Counted from the first letter of the stretch, positions 35,363 through 45,498 are shown. The stretch is 64,000 nucleotides of DNA from Tamlana crocina (GCA_040429635.1 CP158972.1:1312001-1376000), one strand, 5' to 3'. The notes: a model not told the origin generated them from the sequence alone. Program-made: numbers and translations.

Positions 35363-36970
35363 ATGCAAAAGAAACTTATAAAAGTAAATTCATCCGATAA
35401 CGTTGCCGTTGCTTTGGTGAATTTGAAGGCTGGTGAAGTAATACCCTTTGAGGGCGAGGATATAAAGATTCTTTCCGATGTTAAATCGAAGCACAAAATA
35501 GCTTTGGAAAAATTTGAATCGGGCGCCCGTATTATCATGTACGGTGTGTTGGTTGGTTCGGCAAACGGTGTTATTGAAAAAGGCGACGTGTTGACTACCG
35601 AAAACGTAAAGCACCAAATTGAAAAGGTTTTCGAGAAAACCGAATCCTTTAGCTGGACGCCACCAAATGTTGATAAGTGGAAAGACCGTACCTTTATGGG
35701 CTACCATAGGGAAGACGGACAAGTAGGAACCGAGAACGTTTGGTTGTTTTTCCCATTGGTATTCTGCGAAAACAAGAATATTGAAAAACTAAAGGAAATA
35801 TTTGAAAGAGAGCTTTTAAAGAAAAAAGTGAATCCGCATCAAATGTTGTTACGTTCATTGGTAAGCGGCGGAGATGATGTTGAGGTTGTTGAAGAACCGA
35901 AAGACGTTTTTGAAAACCTGGACGTAAAATTTATTACCCACCCCGGAGGATGCGGTGGTATCCGTCAAGATTCAGAAGTGTTGGCCAAACTTTTGGCCGG
36001 TTATGTTAACAACCCTAACGTAGCGGGTGCGACAGTACTAAGTTTAGGATGCCAAAATTTACAAATAAGTATTTTTAAAGATGCTTTAGATGCCATTAAC
36101 CCTAATCTGAATAAGCCTGTTTTAATATACGAACAGCAACAAATGGGGACGGTAGATGAAATGCTATCAATAATCGTTAAAGATTCGTTCCTAGCGATGA
36201 AAGAAGCCAACAACATACAACGTAAACCAGCACCATTATCAAAATTAAAGGTAGGTTTGGAATGTGGAGGTTCTGATGGTTTTTCAGGTATTTCTGCAAA
36301 CCCGACTTTGGGAGCGGTTTCAGACTTATTGGTGGCTTTAAAAGGAACAGCTGTTTTAGCCGAATTCCCAGAATTATGCGGGGTGGAGCAAGAATTGGTT
36401 AACCGATGTGTTGATGAGAAAGATGGCGAGAAGTTTTTAGAACTGATGAAGTCTTATGAAAAATCGGTTGTCGCTGCAGGTTCAGGTTTCGATATGAATC
36501 CGTCGCCAGGAAACATAAAGGACGGATTGATTACCGATGCCATGAAATCGGCCGGAGCAGCAAAAAAAGGAGGCACTTCGCCCGTTGTTAGTGTTTTAGA
36601 TTACGCCGAATATATTCACAAACCTGGGTTGAACTTATTGTGTACTCCTGGAAACGATGTAGAGAGTACAACAGGTTTAGTGGGGTCTGGCGCAAACGTA
36701 GTGTTGTTTACAACGGGTTTGGGAACGCCAACAGGAAATCCTATTGCACCGATTATTAAGGTGTCATCTAATACCGAACTAAAGGAAAAAATGTTTGATA
36801 TTATAGATATTGAAACCGGAGCGGTTATCCGTGGCGAAAAAACGATTGATGAAATGGCTGAGGAAATGCTGGATTTCATTATCGAGGTGGCTAGCGGAAG
36901 AATAAAAACCAAAGCCAAACTGTTGAGCCAGGACGACTTTATTCCTTGGAAAAGAGGCGTATCGCTTTAA
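35363..36970 (+). CDS. uxaA: Altronate dehydratase
   Basis: 535 residues. UxaA removes water from altronate to give 2-keto-3-deoxygluconate. The SAF-type N-terminal domain (about 10-95; VALVNLKAGEVI) is joined to the catalytic C-terminal part with HPGGCGGIRQDSEVLAKLLAGYV, GLECGGSDGFSGISANPTLG, LCTPGNDVESTTGLVGSGAN and TGLGTPTGNPIAPIIKVSSN. Cys residues in these segments fit the Fe-dependent family. It begins 27 bp after uxaB and is closed by a terminator. The next enzymes (KDG kinase and aldolase) are not in this window. Confidence 0.95.
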   Translation: MQKKLIKVNSSDNVAVALVNLKAGEVIPFEGEDIKILSDVKSKHKIALEKFESGARIIMYGVLVGSANGVIEKGDVLTTENVKHQIEKVFEKTESFSWTPPNVDKWKDRTFMGYHREDGQVGTENVWLFFPLVFCENKNIEKLKEIFERELLKKKVNPHQMLLRSLVSGGDDVEVVEEPKDVFENLDVKFITHPGGCGGIRQDSEVLAKLLAGYVNNPNVAGATVLSLGCQNLQISIFKDALDAINPNLNKPVLIYEQQQMGTVDEMLSIIVKDSFLAMKEANNIQRKPAPLSKLKVGLECGGSDGFSGISANPTLGAVSDLLVALKGTAVLAEFPELCGVEQELVNRCVDEKDGEKFLELMKSYEKSVVAAGSGFDMNPSPGNIKDGLITDAMKSAGAAKKGGTSPVVSVLDYAEYIHKPGLNLLCTPGNDVESTTGLVGSGANVVLFTTGLGTPTGNPIAPIIKVSSNTELKEKMFDIIDIETGAVIRGEKTIDEMAEEMLDFIIEVASGRIKTKAKLLSQDDFIPWKRGVSL

Positions 36971-37002
36971 TAGTTTTAAAAAGAAAAAACTAATGTAAAT
37001 AT

Positions 37003-37034
37003 AAAACCAAGATTAGTAATGATCTTGGTTTTTT
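37003..37034. terminator. Bidirectional terminator between uxaA and the lacI-family gene
   Basis: AAAACCAAGAT (37003-37013) pairs with ATCTTGGTTTT (37022-37032), with T runs at one end and A at the other. It lies between two convergent genes and can serve both. Confidence 0.82.
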
Positions 37035-37058
37035 GCTTCTATGTAATTGAATAGGGAT

Positions 37059-38129
37059 TTACGCTGTTACTGCCGGTGAAAGGGAAGATTTCCTAATCAT
37101 CAATTCTGGACTCAGTACTACATGCTTTTCAGATTTAATTTTACTGTCGTTATTTACTTCTTCCAAAAATACTTTGGCGACAATTCGTCCCATTTCGGTT
37201 GGTGATTGATCTACTGAAGAAATTGAAAGTTCCATAAATTTGGTAAATGGCTCATTACTAAAACCAACCACACTTATATCTTCAGGTATTTTATAGCCCT
37301 GCTCCAAAATTTCCTGAATGGCTCCCAACGCTGAAAAATCACTTACAGAGAAAATGGCATCGGGCGGTTCTTTCATTTCTAGAAGCTTTTTGGCTACTTT
37401 TCGGCCTTCATCAACTTTACTAAAACATTTAATCACCAAATTTTCGTCGAATTCAATTCCGTTATCCAAAAGCGCTTGTTTATAGCCTAAGTAGCGGTTG
37501 TTGAAAATACCAATTTCTCGGTTGTTGGAAAGGTGAGCTATACGTTTCTTGCCTTGGTCTATTAAATGTTGTGTGGCATCATAAGCGCCTTTAAAGTCAT
37601 CAATAATCACAGAACTTACTCCTTTTATATCCTTTTTTCTATCAAAAAATATCAGTGGAACGTTCTTTTTAAGTATATTATTAAAAATATCATTTTCAGC
37701 AGAATTAAGATCTTTTTTGTTTTCTGGCTTATCAGGATCGTTTGCGTTAGAAATGGACATAAGGACACCATCAACTTGAGCATTTAACAGGGAGTTAACA
37801 TTTGTTAATTCCAGACTTTTCTGATCGTGGGTTTGGCAAATTATAACATGATATCCTTCAGGATGCAACTCTTCCTCAATACCACGGATAACCGAGGCAA
37901 AGAAATTAGAGTCGATACGCGGAACAATTACGCCCACATTAAAACTTTTACCGCTTTTTAAAGCTAGAGCTAATTTATTTTGCTCGTAGTTCATTTTGGC
38001 CGCTGTTTTTAACACCAGTGCTCTTGTGGCTTCACTTATTTTAGGGTTGTTGTTTAATGCTCTGGAAACGGTTGCTGCAGTAATATTTAGTTTTTTTGCT
38101 ATGTCGTAAATGGTGGTTTTTTTGCTCAT
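37059..38129 (-). CDS. LacI-family transcriptional regulator
   Basis: 356 residues. The N-terminal HTH (YDIAKKLNITAATVSRALNNNPKISEATR, about residues 8-36) is followed by a hinge helix (NKLALALKSGKS) and a periplasmic-binding-protein-like sensor domain (about 62-345). It is convergent with uxaA and most probably controls the hexuronate locus, with a sugar acid or a pathway intermediate such as KDG as the signal. A GTAATCGATTAC palindrome lies about 80 bp before the start, and a near-copy lies in the uxaC leader. The role is inferred from position. Confidence 0.93.
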   Translation of the reverse strand: MSKKTTIYDIAKKLNITAATVSRALNNNPKISEATRALVLKTAAKMNYEQNKLALALKSGKSFNVGVIVPRIDSNFFASVIRGIEEELHPEGYHVIICQTHDQKSLELTNVNSLLNAQVDGVLMSISNANDPDKPENKKDLNSAENDIFNNILKKNVPLIFFDRKKDIKGVSSVIIDDFKGAYDATQHLIDQGKKRIAHLSNNREIGIFNNRYLGYKQALLDNGIEFDENLVIKCFSKVDEGRKVAKKLLEMKEPPDAIFSVSDFSALGAIQEILEQGYKIPEDISVVGFSNEPFTKFMELSISSVDQSPTEMGRIVAKVFLEEVNNDSKIKSEKHVVLSPELMIRKSSLSPAVTA

Positions 38130-38210
38130 AAGAAGTCAAATCGTTTTGCAAAAATAGGCTTTTTTAAAAAAGGTTTGCATGGCGAATAAAACTTAACTGT
38201 TACATTTCTG

Positions 38211-38222
38211 GTAATCGATTAC
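38211..38222. promoter_or_regulatory. Candidate LacI-family operator before the lacI-family gene
   Basis: GTAATCGATTAC is a perfect 12-bp palindrome with central CG, upstream of the minus-strand regulator gene (start at 38129). It could serve autoregulation or control of the plus-strand genes. Confidence 0.5.
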
Positions 38223-38279
38223 ATGAATATAGCGCTTTAATTAGGATTTTGCAGTATGTATATCGGTAACTCATTGGAG

Positions 38280-38690
38280 GTTATATTGGTAACATTAAAA
38301 TATGATGTGTCTTTTAAGGGCTTCAATGTCTTACAGATATAGTGCTGAAGAATCGAAAAAATTGCACTTACATTTACCCATGGTGAGTACTCCTATTATA
38401 AAGATGGGGTAAAGCAAGATAGTACCCATTTATCAAAATTGAGAGCCACGAAGTAGCCAAATTAACTTAGACAGAACTAAAAGGGCAGGTGCCCAGATTG
38501 GAAAATAATATTCAATAAAAGGTTCTTACCGAATTAATTTTAAAAGCGAGCATTGTAGATGGCTTACTTATGCAGCTTATTATATGTTTCAATGATGTAC
38601 GTCAATGAGTTCGGTCTTATGTCAGAAAAGCGAATGGTTATAAATGATACAAGACTCAACTTGATATAAGTTTAACCTAAATAAATCAAA
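38280..38690 (+). other. Intergenic stretch with possible decayed coding sequence
   Basis: Between the lacI-family gene and the aldose epimerase. Pieces look like protein in changing frames: FTHGEYSYYKDGVKQDSTHLSKL (about 38370-38440), ESHEVAKLT then TELKGQVPRLENN and KVLTELILKASIVDG (about 38440-38565), and MMYVNEFGLMSEKRMVINDT near 38593-38650. Stops and shifts separate them. No family was recognised; it may be the remains of one or two genes. Confidence 0.35.
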
Positions 38691-38707
38691 CAGAACAAAT
38701 AGCCGTC

Positions 38708-39901
38708 ATGAAAGTTTTAAAACGTTCTTTTTTTAGTATTTTGCTCCTCGCATTTATAGGTCTAATTACCTATTGTAAAACATTAAAAAAAGAAAATCAG
38801 AGCGAAACTATGGACGTTCCAGCAGAAAAGACATCAGCAATTACCAAATCCGAATACGGAAAAATGCCAGATGGCACCATCGTAGAACAATATGTGCTAA
38901 AAAATGCCAATGGCGTTGAAATGGAAGTGATTACCTATGGCGGAAGAATAACCTCCTTAAAAGTGCCTAATAAAGATGGCGAATCCGAAAACGTGGTCTT
39001 GGGCTTTAATAATTTAGATGGTTATTTAGGAGATAATCCGTATTTCGGTGCGCTTATCGGCCGTTTTGGAAACCGTATCGCAAAAGGTAAATTCTCATTA
39101 AATGGAGAAGTATACAGTTTGGCAACGAATAATGGACCGAATCATTTACATGGAGGATTAAAGGGATTCGACCGTGTAGTTTGGTCGGCTGAACCTATTG
39201 AAGGAGGTGAAAGACCAGCGTTAAAATTAACTTATTTAAGTGCAGATGTGGAGGAAGGCTACCCCGGAAACCTGAACGTTACCGTAGTTTACACCTTAAC
39301 CAACGATAATACTTTGGAAGTGGATTACAGTGCAACAACCGATAAAGCTACGGTAATCAACTTAACGCAGCATGCTTATTTCAACCTTACTGGAGATTTC
39401 AGTAAAGATATTTTAAACCATGAGGTAGCTATTAATGCCGGTGCGTTTTTGCCGGTTGATGGCACTTTGATTCCTACTGGAGAAATTAGAAAAGTAGCGG
39501 GTACGCCGTTCGATTTTAATTCAGCAAAAACCGTTGGAAAAGAAATAAATGCCGAAAACGAGCAATTGGAACTTGGCAATGGGTACGACCATTGTTGGGT
39601 TTTAAATGGAGAAAAAGGAAATTTGCGTTTGTCGGCGTCAGCTTTCGATAAAGAAAGTGGCCGTTTTATGGAGGTTTTTTCAACCGAACCGGGTATGCAG
39701 TTTTACACGGGGAATTTCTTGGACGGAACTTTGTCCACTCCAAGCGGAGGAGTATATGCCAAGCGTTCAGGGTTTTGTTTTGAAACCCAACATTTCCCAG
39801 ATTCGCCAAACCAAAAAGACTTTCCTTCAGTGGTTTTAAAACCTGGAGAAACCTATACATCAAAAACTTCATTCAAATTTTCTGTGAAAAAAGAAGAATA
39901 A
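38708..39901 (+). CDS. galM: Aldose 1-epimerase, exported
   Basis: 397 residues. A hydrophobic N-terminus with Cys23 suggests a lipoprotein or secreted form (residue -1 is Tyr, so the lipobox is unusual). The mature part is a galactose mutarotase: EVITYGGRITSLKVPNKDGE, GFNNLDGYLGDNPYFGALIGRFGNRIA, LHGGLKGFDRVVW, NLTQHAYFNLTGD, the DFNSAKTVGKEIN region and the catalytic Glu region of FCFETQHFPDSPNQ. It interconverts anomers of xylose, glucose or galactose outside the cytoplasm, feeding the symporter encoded 52 bp downstream. Confidence 0.92.
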   Translation: MKVLKRSFFSILLLAFIGLITYCKTLKKENQSETMDVPAEKTSAITKSEYGKMPDGTIVEQYVLKNANGVEMEVITYGGRITSLKVPNKDGESENVVLGFNNLDGYLGDNPYFGALIGRFGNRIAKGKFSLNGEVYSLATNNGPNHLHGGLKGFDRVVWSAEPIEGGERPALKLTYLSADVEEGYPGNLNVTVVYTLTNDNTLEVDYSATTDKATVINLTQHAYFNLTGDFSKDILNHEVAINAGAFLPVDGTLIPTGEIRKVAGTPFDFNSAKTVGKEINAENEQLELGNGYDHCWVLNGEKGNLRLSASAFDKESGRFMEVFSTEPGMQFYTGNFLDGTLSTPSGGVYAKRSGFCFETQHFPDSPNQKDFPSVVLKPGETYTSKTSFKFSVKKEE

Positions 39902-39953
39902 ATGTATCTTGTGAGCCGATTTTAAAAAATTACTAACTAAACTGAATTAAATT

Positions 39954-41543
39954 ATGGGATTGATATCTTTTACAGCCTTTACACTTTTGGTTGCCGTAAT
40001 AGCATGGTGGTCCACAAAAAAGACAGATGAAACATCTTCCGATGGCTATTTTTTAGGAGGAAGAAGCTTAACAGGTCCCGTTATCGCAGGTTCTTTGTTG
40101 CTTACCAACCTATCAACCGAACAAATTGTAGGGATGAACGGTGTATCGTTTAGGGACGGAATACCTATTATGGCCTACGAGGTTTTGGCCGCAATAGCTA
40201 TGGTGTTTACTGCCTTTGTACTGTTGCCAAAATACCTAAAGAGTGGTATTGCTACCGTTCCTCAGTTTTTGGAAGACAGATACGGCAAATCAACCAAAAC
40301 CATAGTATCGCTATTGTTCTTATTGGGGTATGCCATCTCCATGTTACCGACTGTTTTGTACTCTGGAGCATTGGCCATTAATACCATGTTCGATATTCCA
40401 GAAATGTTGGGCACAGGGCCAAAAGCAACACTTTGGATAACCGTTTGGTCCATTGGAATTATTGGTAGTATCTATGCGATTTTTGGAGGATTGAAGGCCG
40501 TTGCCGTTTCCGATTCCATTAATGCTGTAGGTTTGATTGTGGGAGGTTCACTGATTCCAATTTTCGGTTTGATGAAAATAGGAGACGGAAACGTGTTTAA
40601 AGGTCTAAAAGCCTTGACAACTGCATTGCCCGAAAAGTTCGACATTATTGGAGGGCCAGATTCCGATGTGCCGTTTCTAACGTTGTTTACTGGAATGATG
40701 ATCGTTAACTTTTATTATTGGGGAACCAACCAAGCGATTATCCAAAGAGCACTTGGAGCCAAAAATTTAAAGGAAGGCCAAAAAGGATTACTTTTAGCCG
40801 CTTTCATTAAAATTTTGGGACCATTTATTGTTGTGCTTCCTGGTATCATTGCATTTTATCTTTTTAATGGCGATTTGGCAAATGCCGATGAAGCCTATCC
40901 CATGGTGGTTAAAGCCGTATTGCCAATGGCATTTATTGGCTTTTTTGCTGCTGTATTGTTCGGTGCTATTTTGAGTTCTTTCAACAGTGCCCTGAACAGT
41001 TCGGTAACATTATTCGGTCTGGATTTTTACAAAGAATACATCAATAAAGATGCTACTGAAAAGCAAGTGGTAAAAGCCGGTAAAACATTTGGTATTGTTT
41101 TGGCGTTGTTCTCTATGGCCATTGCACCACTCTTATATGGCGTACAAGGCGGTGTGTTTACGTATTTACAGGAACTTAACGGTACGCACAGTGTTCCTAT
41201 TTTAGCGATTGTGGTTGTGGGGATATTTACAAAACGCGTATCTAGTAAGGCAGCCAATATTGCGATTTTATTCAGTGCCATTGTTTACTTGTTGCTGTTG
41301 TACGTAGTACGTCCAATGTGCATTGAGTCTGGAGCCTATTTTCCGCACTTCCTTCACTTAATGGGCGCTCTGTTTGTACTTGTTGTAATTATCATGTTTG
41401 TGGTAAGCAAGTTTTACCCTAGGGAAACAGATTATTTACAAGAGTATTCCAAGCAAGTGGATATTACTCCTTGGAAATTCTTGAAACCAGTTGGTTATGC
41501 TGTGGTGGCAGCCGTTATAGGATTATATATTTACCTGTCTTAA
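39954..41543 (+). CDS. Sodium:solute symporter (SSS family), probably for xylose or another aldose
   Basis: 529 residues with about 13-14 membrane helices. The SSS marks are SDGYFLGGRSLTGPVIAGSLLLTNLSTEQIVGMNG in the first part, GFFAAVLFGAILSSFNSALNSSVTLFGLDFYKEY and LQELNGTHSVPILAIVVVGIF. The sequence style is that of the SGLT-like sugar branch. Its place between a mutarotase and xylA/xylB points to import of xylose (or glucose/galactose). It is followed by a terminator before the GntR-type regulator. Confidence 0.9.
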   Translation: MGLISFTAFTLLVAVIAWWSTKKTDETSSDGYFLGGRSLTGPVIAGSLLLTNLSTEQIVGMNGVSFRDGIPIMAYEVLAAIAMVFTAFVLLPKYLKSGIATVPQFLEDRYGKSTKTIVSLLFLLGYAISMLPTVLYSGALAINTMFDIPEMLGTGPKATLWITVWSIGIIGSIYAIFGGLKAVAVSDSINAVGLIVGGSLIPIFGLMKIGDGNVFKGLKALTTALPEKFDIIGGPDSDVPFLTLFTGMMIVNFYYWGTNQAIIQRALGAKNLKEGQKGLLLAAFIKILGPFIVVLPGIIAFYLFNGDLANADEAYPMVVKAVLPMAFIGFFAAVLFGAILSSFNSALNSSVTLFGLDFYKEYINKDATEKQVVKAGKTFGIVLALFSMAIAPLLYGVQGGVFTYLQELNGTHSVPILAIVVVGIFTKRVSSKAANIAILFSAIVYLLLLYVVRPMCIESGAYFPHFLHLMGALFVLVVIIMFVVSKFYPRETDYLQEYSKQVDITPWKFLKPVGYAVVAAVIGLYIYLS

Positions 41544-41569
41544 CCATAAAAAATTATAAAAGGATATTT

Positions 41570-41600
41570 AAAGGGAAGCTGTTTTAAGCTTCCCTTTTTT
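41570..41600 (+). terminator. Intrinsic terminator after the symporter gene
   Basis: AAAGGGAAGCT (41570-41580) pairs with AGCTTCCCTTT (41587-41597), followed by further T. Confidence 0.85.
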
Positions 41601-41613
41601 ATTAAAAAAATTA

Positions 41614-41621
41614 TATATTTG
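41614..41621 (+). promoter_or_regulatory. Promoter -7 box for the GntR-xylB-xylA run
   Basis: TATATTTG fits TAnnTTTG and lies 27 bp before the ATG at 41649. The first start-like codon at 41619 lies inside this box, so it cannot be used. Confidence 0.65.
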
Positions 41622-41648
41622 CATACCAGAACAGAACAGAACGGATTG

Positions 41649-42635
41649 ATGGTTTTCGACTTCGATTTTAATAGTGAAATTCCAAAATACCAGCAATTGG
41701 TTAATGCTGTTAATGATGCTTTGGCCAATAATACCATTTCCAGTGGCGATCCGTTACCTTCGGTAAATGCCATCTGTAAGGATTATAATTTATCGCGCGA
41801 TACCGTTTTCAAGGCTTATACTATTCTAAAGGATAACGGGGTAGTGGAGTCTGTACCCAATAAAGGCTATTTTGTGGCGCACACCACACGAAAAGTAATT
41901 TTGGTTTTAGATACTTTTAAGGCTTATAAAGAAGTACTTTACCATGCCTTCGTCAATAATTTGCCCAAAAATATTATTGTCGATGTACAGTTCCATCATT
42001 ATAATATTACCAATTTCAAAACCATTTTAAACAACAGTAAAGGGAAATACTTTAAGTATGTGGTGATGACTTTCAATCACAAAGAAGTACCATCCATTTT
42101 GTCTGAAATTGAAAATAACAATTTGTTATTGATAGATTGGGGAGTGCACTCAAAAGCAAATAACAATTTCGTTTTTCAAGATTTCGGAAAGTCGTTTTTT
42201 GAGGCTTTGGAAGATGCTATCGCCCCTTTTCGAAAGTATAAAAAATTAGTATTTGTGTATCCTACGTTTACAAAGCACCCCACCGAATCACTTTTTTATT
42301 TTAAAAAATTTTGTGAAGCCCATCAATTTAAATCAAGCGTGGTTACCGATCCTGAGGCATTTGTTGTTTCCAAGGGAAAAGCCTACATAAGTGTTAGCGA
42401 TAGAATTCTTGGAACGTTTTTAGAACAGTGTAGAAATAAAAATTTCGAGCCGGGTAAAGATGTTGGTTTTCTGTCTTACAACGAAACACCAATGAAGCCC
42501 TTTATTTATAAAGGCATATCGGTAGTTTCAACCAATTTTAAAGCCATGGGTGCACAGGCCGCATCCTTTGTTACAAAAAATGAACCGTTACAAAAATATA
42601 TACCAACAACATTAACTTTAAGAGAATCATTATAA
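41649..42635 (+). CDS. GntR-type regulator with sugar-binding-like C-terminal domain
   Basis: 328 residues from ATG 41649 (MVFDFDFNSEIPKYQQLVNAV). The winged helix of the GntR class (about 10-75; GDPLPSVNAICKDYNLSRDTVFKAYTILKDNGVVESVPNKGYFV) is joined to a LacI/periplasmic-binding-like sensor domain (about 80-325). This design resembles AraR/XylR of other bacteria. It starts the run with xylB (4-bp gap) and xylA, so the signal is probably xylose and the target this operon plus the galM-symporter pair. An AGAAC triplet repeat follows the promoter box. Confidence 0.9.
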   Translation: MVFDFDFNSEIPKYQQLVNAVNDALANNTISSGDPLPSVNAICKDYNLSRDTVFKAYTILKDNGVVESVPNKGYFVAHTTRKVILVLDTFKAYKEVLYHAFVNNLPKNIIVDVQFHHYNITNFKTILNNSKGKYFKYVVMTFNHKEVPSILSEIENNNLLLIDWGVHSKANNNFVFQDFGKSFFEALEDAIAPFRKYKKLVFVYPTFTKHPTESLFYFKKFCEAHQFKSSVVTDPEAFVVSKGKAYISVSDRILGTFLEQCRNKNFEPGKDVGFLSYNETPMKPFIYKGISVVSTNFKAMGAQAASFVTKNEPLQKYIPTTLTLRESL

Positions 42636-42639
42636 AACC

Positions 42640-44127
42640 ATGTATTATTTAGGATTAGACATAGGGAGTTCGTCAATTAAAGCAGCAATAGTGGAAATGG
42701 CTACAGGTAAAAGTGTGGGCGTAACCCAAGAGCCAGAAAAAGAAATGAGTATGCACGCCCCTAAAAATGGATGGGCAGAGCAAGACCCTAACGATTGGTG
42801 GCAGCACGTTTGCAATGCCATAAAAAAACTAAAACAGACCTATGATATTTCAGCAGATCAAATACAAGGCATTGGTATTTCGTACCAAATGCACGGTTTG
42901 GTTGTGGTCGATAAGGCTGGACAGCCGCTACGAAAAAGCATTATTTGGTGCGATAGCCGTGCAGTGGAAACCGGTAATAAAGCATTTGCTGAAATAGGAG
43001 CAGAAAAATGCTCAACAAGCTTGCTAAACTCTCCGGCAAACTTTACTGCCTCAAAATTAAAGTGGGTTAAGGACAATGAGCCAGAGGTTTTTGAAAAAAT
43101 ACACAAGTTCATGTTGCCTGGCGACTATATAGCTTTTAAATTTTCAAACACAATTAATACCACCATTTCTGGACTTTCAGAAGGTATTTTTTGGGACTTT
43201 AAAAATAACACCGTGGCCGATTTCCTTTTACAGCATTACGGTATCGATAAAAATTTGATGCCAGATATTGTTGATACGTTTGGAGAACAATCTGTTGTCA
43301 GTAGAGAGGGGGCAGCCGATAGTGGCTTGGCCGAAGGTACTCCTATTTTTTATCGTGCGGGAGACCAGCCCAACAATGCCTTGTCGCTTAATGTGTTCAA
43401 TCCAGGTGAAGTCGCAGCAACCGGAGGTACTTCAGGCGTGTTTTATGCCGTTACCGATAATTTGTCGGGAAAGGAAAGTACCCGTGTAAATAATTTTGCC
43501 CACGTCAATTACACCTTACAAAGTAAAAACATAGGAAAGCTTTTAAATATTAATGGAGCTGGAATTCAATATCGGTGGTTGTTGAATAATTTGGACGTAG
43601 AGTCGTATGACGAAATGAACCGTCTGGCCGAAAATATTCCGGTGGGTTCTGATGGCGTCGTATTGATTTCTTTCGGAAATGGCGCAGAACGCATGCTTAA
43701 CAATAAAGAAATTGGCACGCGCGTGGTCAATATCAACCTAAATAACCACCATAAAGGCCACCTTTGCCGTGCCGCTTTAGAGGGCATAGCCTTTTCGTTC
43801 GTTTACGGTATGGAGATATTAAAATCCGATGGAATAAAACCAAGTGTCATCCGTGCCGGCAATGATAATTTGTTCCGTTCGGAAATTTTTGCCAATACGG
43901 TGGCAACACTAATTGAGCAAGAAATTGAAATCTATAACACCACTGGAGCTATTGGCGCGGCCCGTGCAGCCGGTTTGCATGAGGGGGATTTTGAGAGCTT
44001 TGGCAAGAACATAATAGACAATGATTATGTGATGACATATAAGCCTTTAAATGACCGATCGGCTTACTTAAAGGCTTACAACAGCTGGAAAAATGAATTA
44101 GAAATTATTTTAAATACAAAAGCATAA
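42640..44127 (+). CDS. xylB: Xylulokinase
   Basis: 495 residues, FGGY kinase family. It phosphorylates D-xylulose to xylulose 5-phosphate. Motifs: YYLGLDIGSSSIKAAIVE at the start (ATP/phosphate site), GWAEQDPNDWW, ISYQMHGLVVVD, WCDSRAVE, FMLPGDYIAFK, the GDQPNNALSLNVFNPGEVAATGGTSGVFYAV segment and RAGNDNLFRSEIFANTVA. It starts 4 bp after the GntR-type regulator and ends 24 bp before xylA. Confidence 0.95.
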   Translation: MYYLGLDIGSSSIKAAIVEMATGKSVGVTQEPEKEMSMHAPKNGWAEQDPNDWWQHVCNAIKKLKQTYDISADQIQGIGISYQMHGLVVVDKAGQPLRKSIIWCDSRAVETGNKAFAEIGAEKCSTSLLNSPANFTASKLKWVKDNEPEVFEKIHKFMLPGDYIAFKFSNTINTTISGLSEGIFWDFKNNTVADFLLQHYGIDKNLMPDIVDTFGEQSVVSREGAADSGLAEGTPIFYRAGDQPNNALSLNVFNPGEVAATGGTSGVFYAVTDNLSGKESTRVNNFAHVNYTLQSKNIGKLLNINGAGIQYRWLLNNLDVESYDEMNRLAENIPVGSDGVVLISFGNGAERMLNNKEIGTRVVNINLNNHHKGHLCRAALEGIAFSFVYGMEILKSDGIKPSVIRAGNDNLFRSEIFANTVATLIEQEIEIYNTTGAIGAARAAGLHEGDFESFGKNIIDNDYVMTYKPLNDRSAYLKAYNSWKNELEIILNTKA

Positions 44128-44151
44128 ATAAACATTAAAAACAACAATATT

Positions 44152-45477
44152 ATGGCATTAATAGGAAACAAAGAGTACTATAAAGGTATCGGTGAGATTA
44201 AGTTTGAAGGTAAAGAATCAGACAATCCGTTAGCGTTTAAATACTACAACCCCGATCAGGTGGTTGCAGGAAGAACCATGCGCGAATGGTTTAAATTTTC
44301 TGTAGCGTATTGGCATACGTTCTGCGGGCAAGGTAGTGATCCTTTCGGACCGGGCACGCAAAGTTTTGAATGGGATAAATCATCAGATCCTATTCAAGCT
44401 GCAAAAGATAAAGCCGATGCGGCATTCGAATTTATCACAAAAATGGGATTTGGTTATTACTGTTTCCACGATTTTGATTTGGTGCGAGAAGCTCCAACGT
44501 TTTCAGAATCTGAAGACCGATTGAAAACCATTACAGAATACTTAAAACAAAAACAAGCCGATTCTGGCGTAAAACTACTTTGGGGAACCGCCAACTGCTT
44601 TTCTAACCCTCGTTACATGAACGGAGCGGCAACCAATCCAGAATTTAATGTGGTTGCTCGAGCTGGTGGTCAAGTAAAACTGGCCTTAGATGCTACTATT
44701 GCCCTTAAAGGTGAAAACTACGTGTTTTGGGGTGGCCGCGAAGGTTACATGAGTTTGCTTAATACCGATATGGGGCGTGAGTTAGATCACATGGGGCAAT
44801 TTTTGACCATGGCGAGAGACTATGCCCGAGCACAAGGTTTTAAAGGAAACTTCTTTATAGAGCCAAAACCTATGGAACCTACCAAGCATCAATATGATTT
44901 TGATTCCGCTACAGCTATTGGTTTCCTTAAAGAATATGGTTTAGATAAGGATTTCAAAATTAATATTGAAGTAAACCACGCCACTTTAGCACAGCACACT
45001 TTCCAACACGAACTAGAGGTGGCTGCTAAGGCCGGTATGTTGGGTAGCGTTGATGCCAACCGTGGTGATTACCAAAATGGTTGGGATACCGATCAATTCC
45101 CGAATAACATTCAGGAAACAACAGAGGCGATGTTGGTATTCTTAAAAGCAGGAGGCCTACAAGGCGGAGGTGTTAATTTTGATGCTAAAATTAGAAGAAA
45201 TTCTACTGATTTGGAGGATGTGTTCCATGCCCATATCGGTGGTGCCGATACGTTCGCTAGAGCTTTGTTGATTGCCGATAAAATCATTTCATCTTCACCG
45301 TACGAAAAATTACGTAAAGAGCGTTATGCCTCTTTCGACTCTGGAAAAGGAAAGGATTTTGAGGCAGGGAAATTGAACTTGCAAGATCTTTACCAAATTG
45401 CTCAAGAAAATGGAGAATTACCTTTAAAGAGCGGTAAGCAAGAATTATTTGAAAATATCATGAATCAATATATTTAA
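44152..45477 (+). CDS. xylA: Xylose isomerase
   Basis: 441 residues, class II size. It converts D-xylose to D-xylulose with two divalent metals. Typical stretches are [33 protein letters not shown] (catalytic His), the [33 protein letters not shown] (metal-binding Glu), [18 protein letters not shown] and [20 protein letters not shown] motifs. Third gene after the GntR regulator; an intrinsic terminator closes the operon 22 bp past the stop. Confidence 0.98.
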   Translation: MALIGNKEYYKGIGEIKFEGKESDNPLAFKYYNPDQVVAGRTMREWFKFSVAYWHTFCGQGSDPFGPGTQSFEWDKSSDPIQAAKDKADAAFEFITKMGFGYYCFHDFDLVREAPTFSESEDRLKTITEYLKQKQADSGVKLLWGTANCFSNPRYMNGAATNPEFNVVARAGGQVKLALDATIALKGENYVFWGGREGYMSLLNTDMGRELDHMGQFLTMARDYARAQGFKGNFFIEPKPMEPTKHQYDFDSATAIGFLKEYGLDKDFKINIEVNHATLAQHTFQHELEVAAKAGMLGSVDANRGDYQNGWDTDQFPNNIQETTEAMLVFLKAGGLQGGGVNFDAKIRRNSTDLEDVFHAHIGGADTFARALLIADKIISSSPYEKLRKERYASFDSGKGKDFEAGKLNLQDLYQIAQENGELPLKSGKQELFENIMNQYI

Positions 45478-45498
45478 TGGTATAAAATTGAGAGGCAT

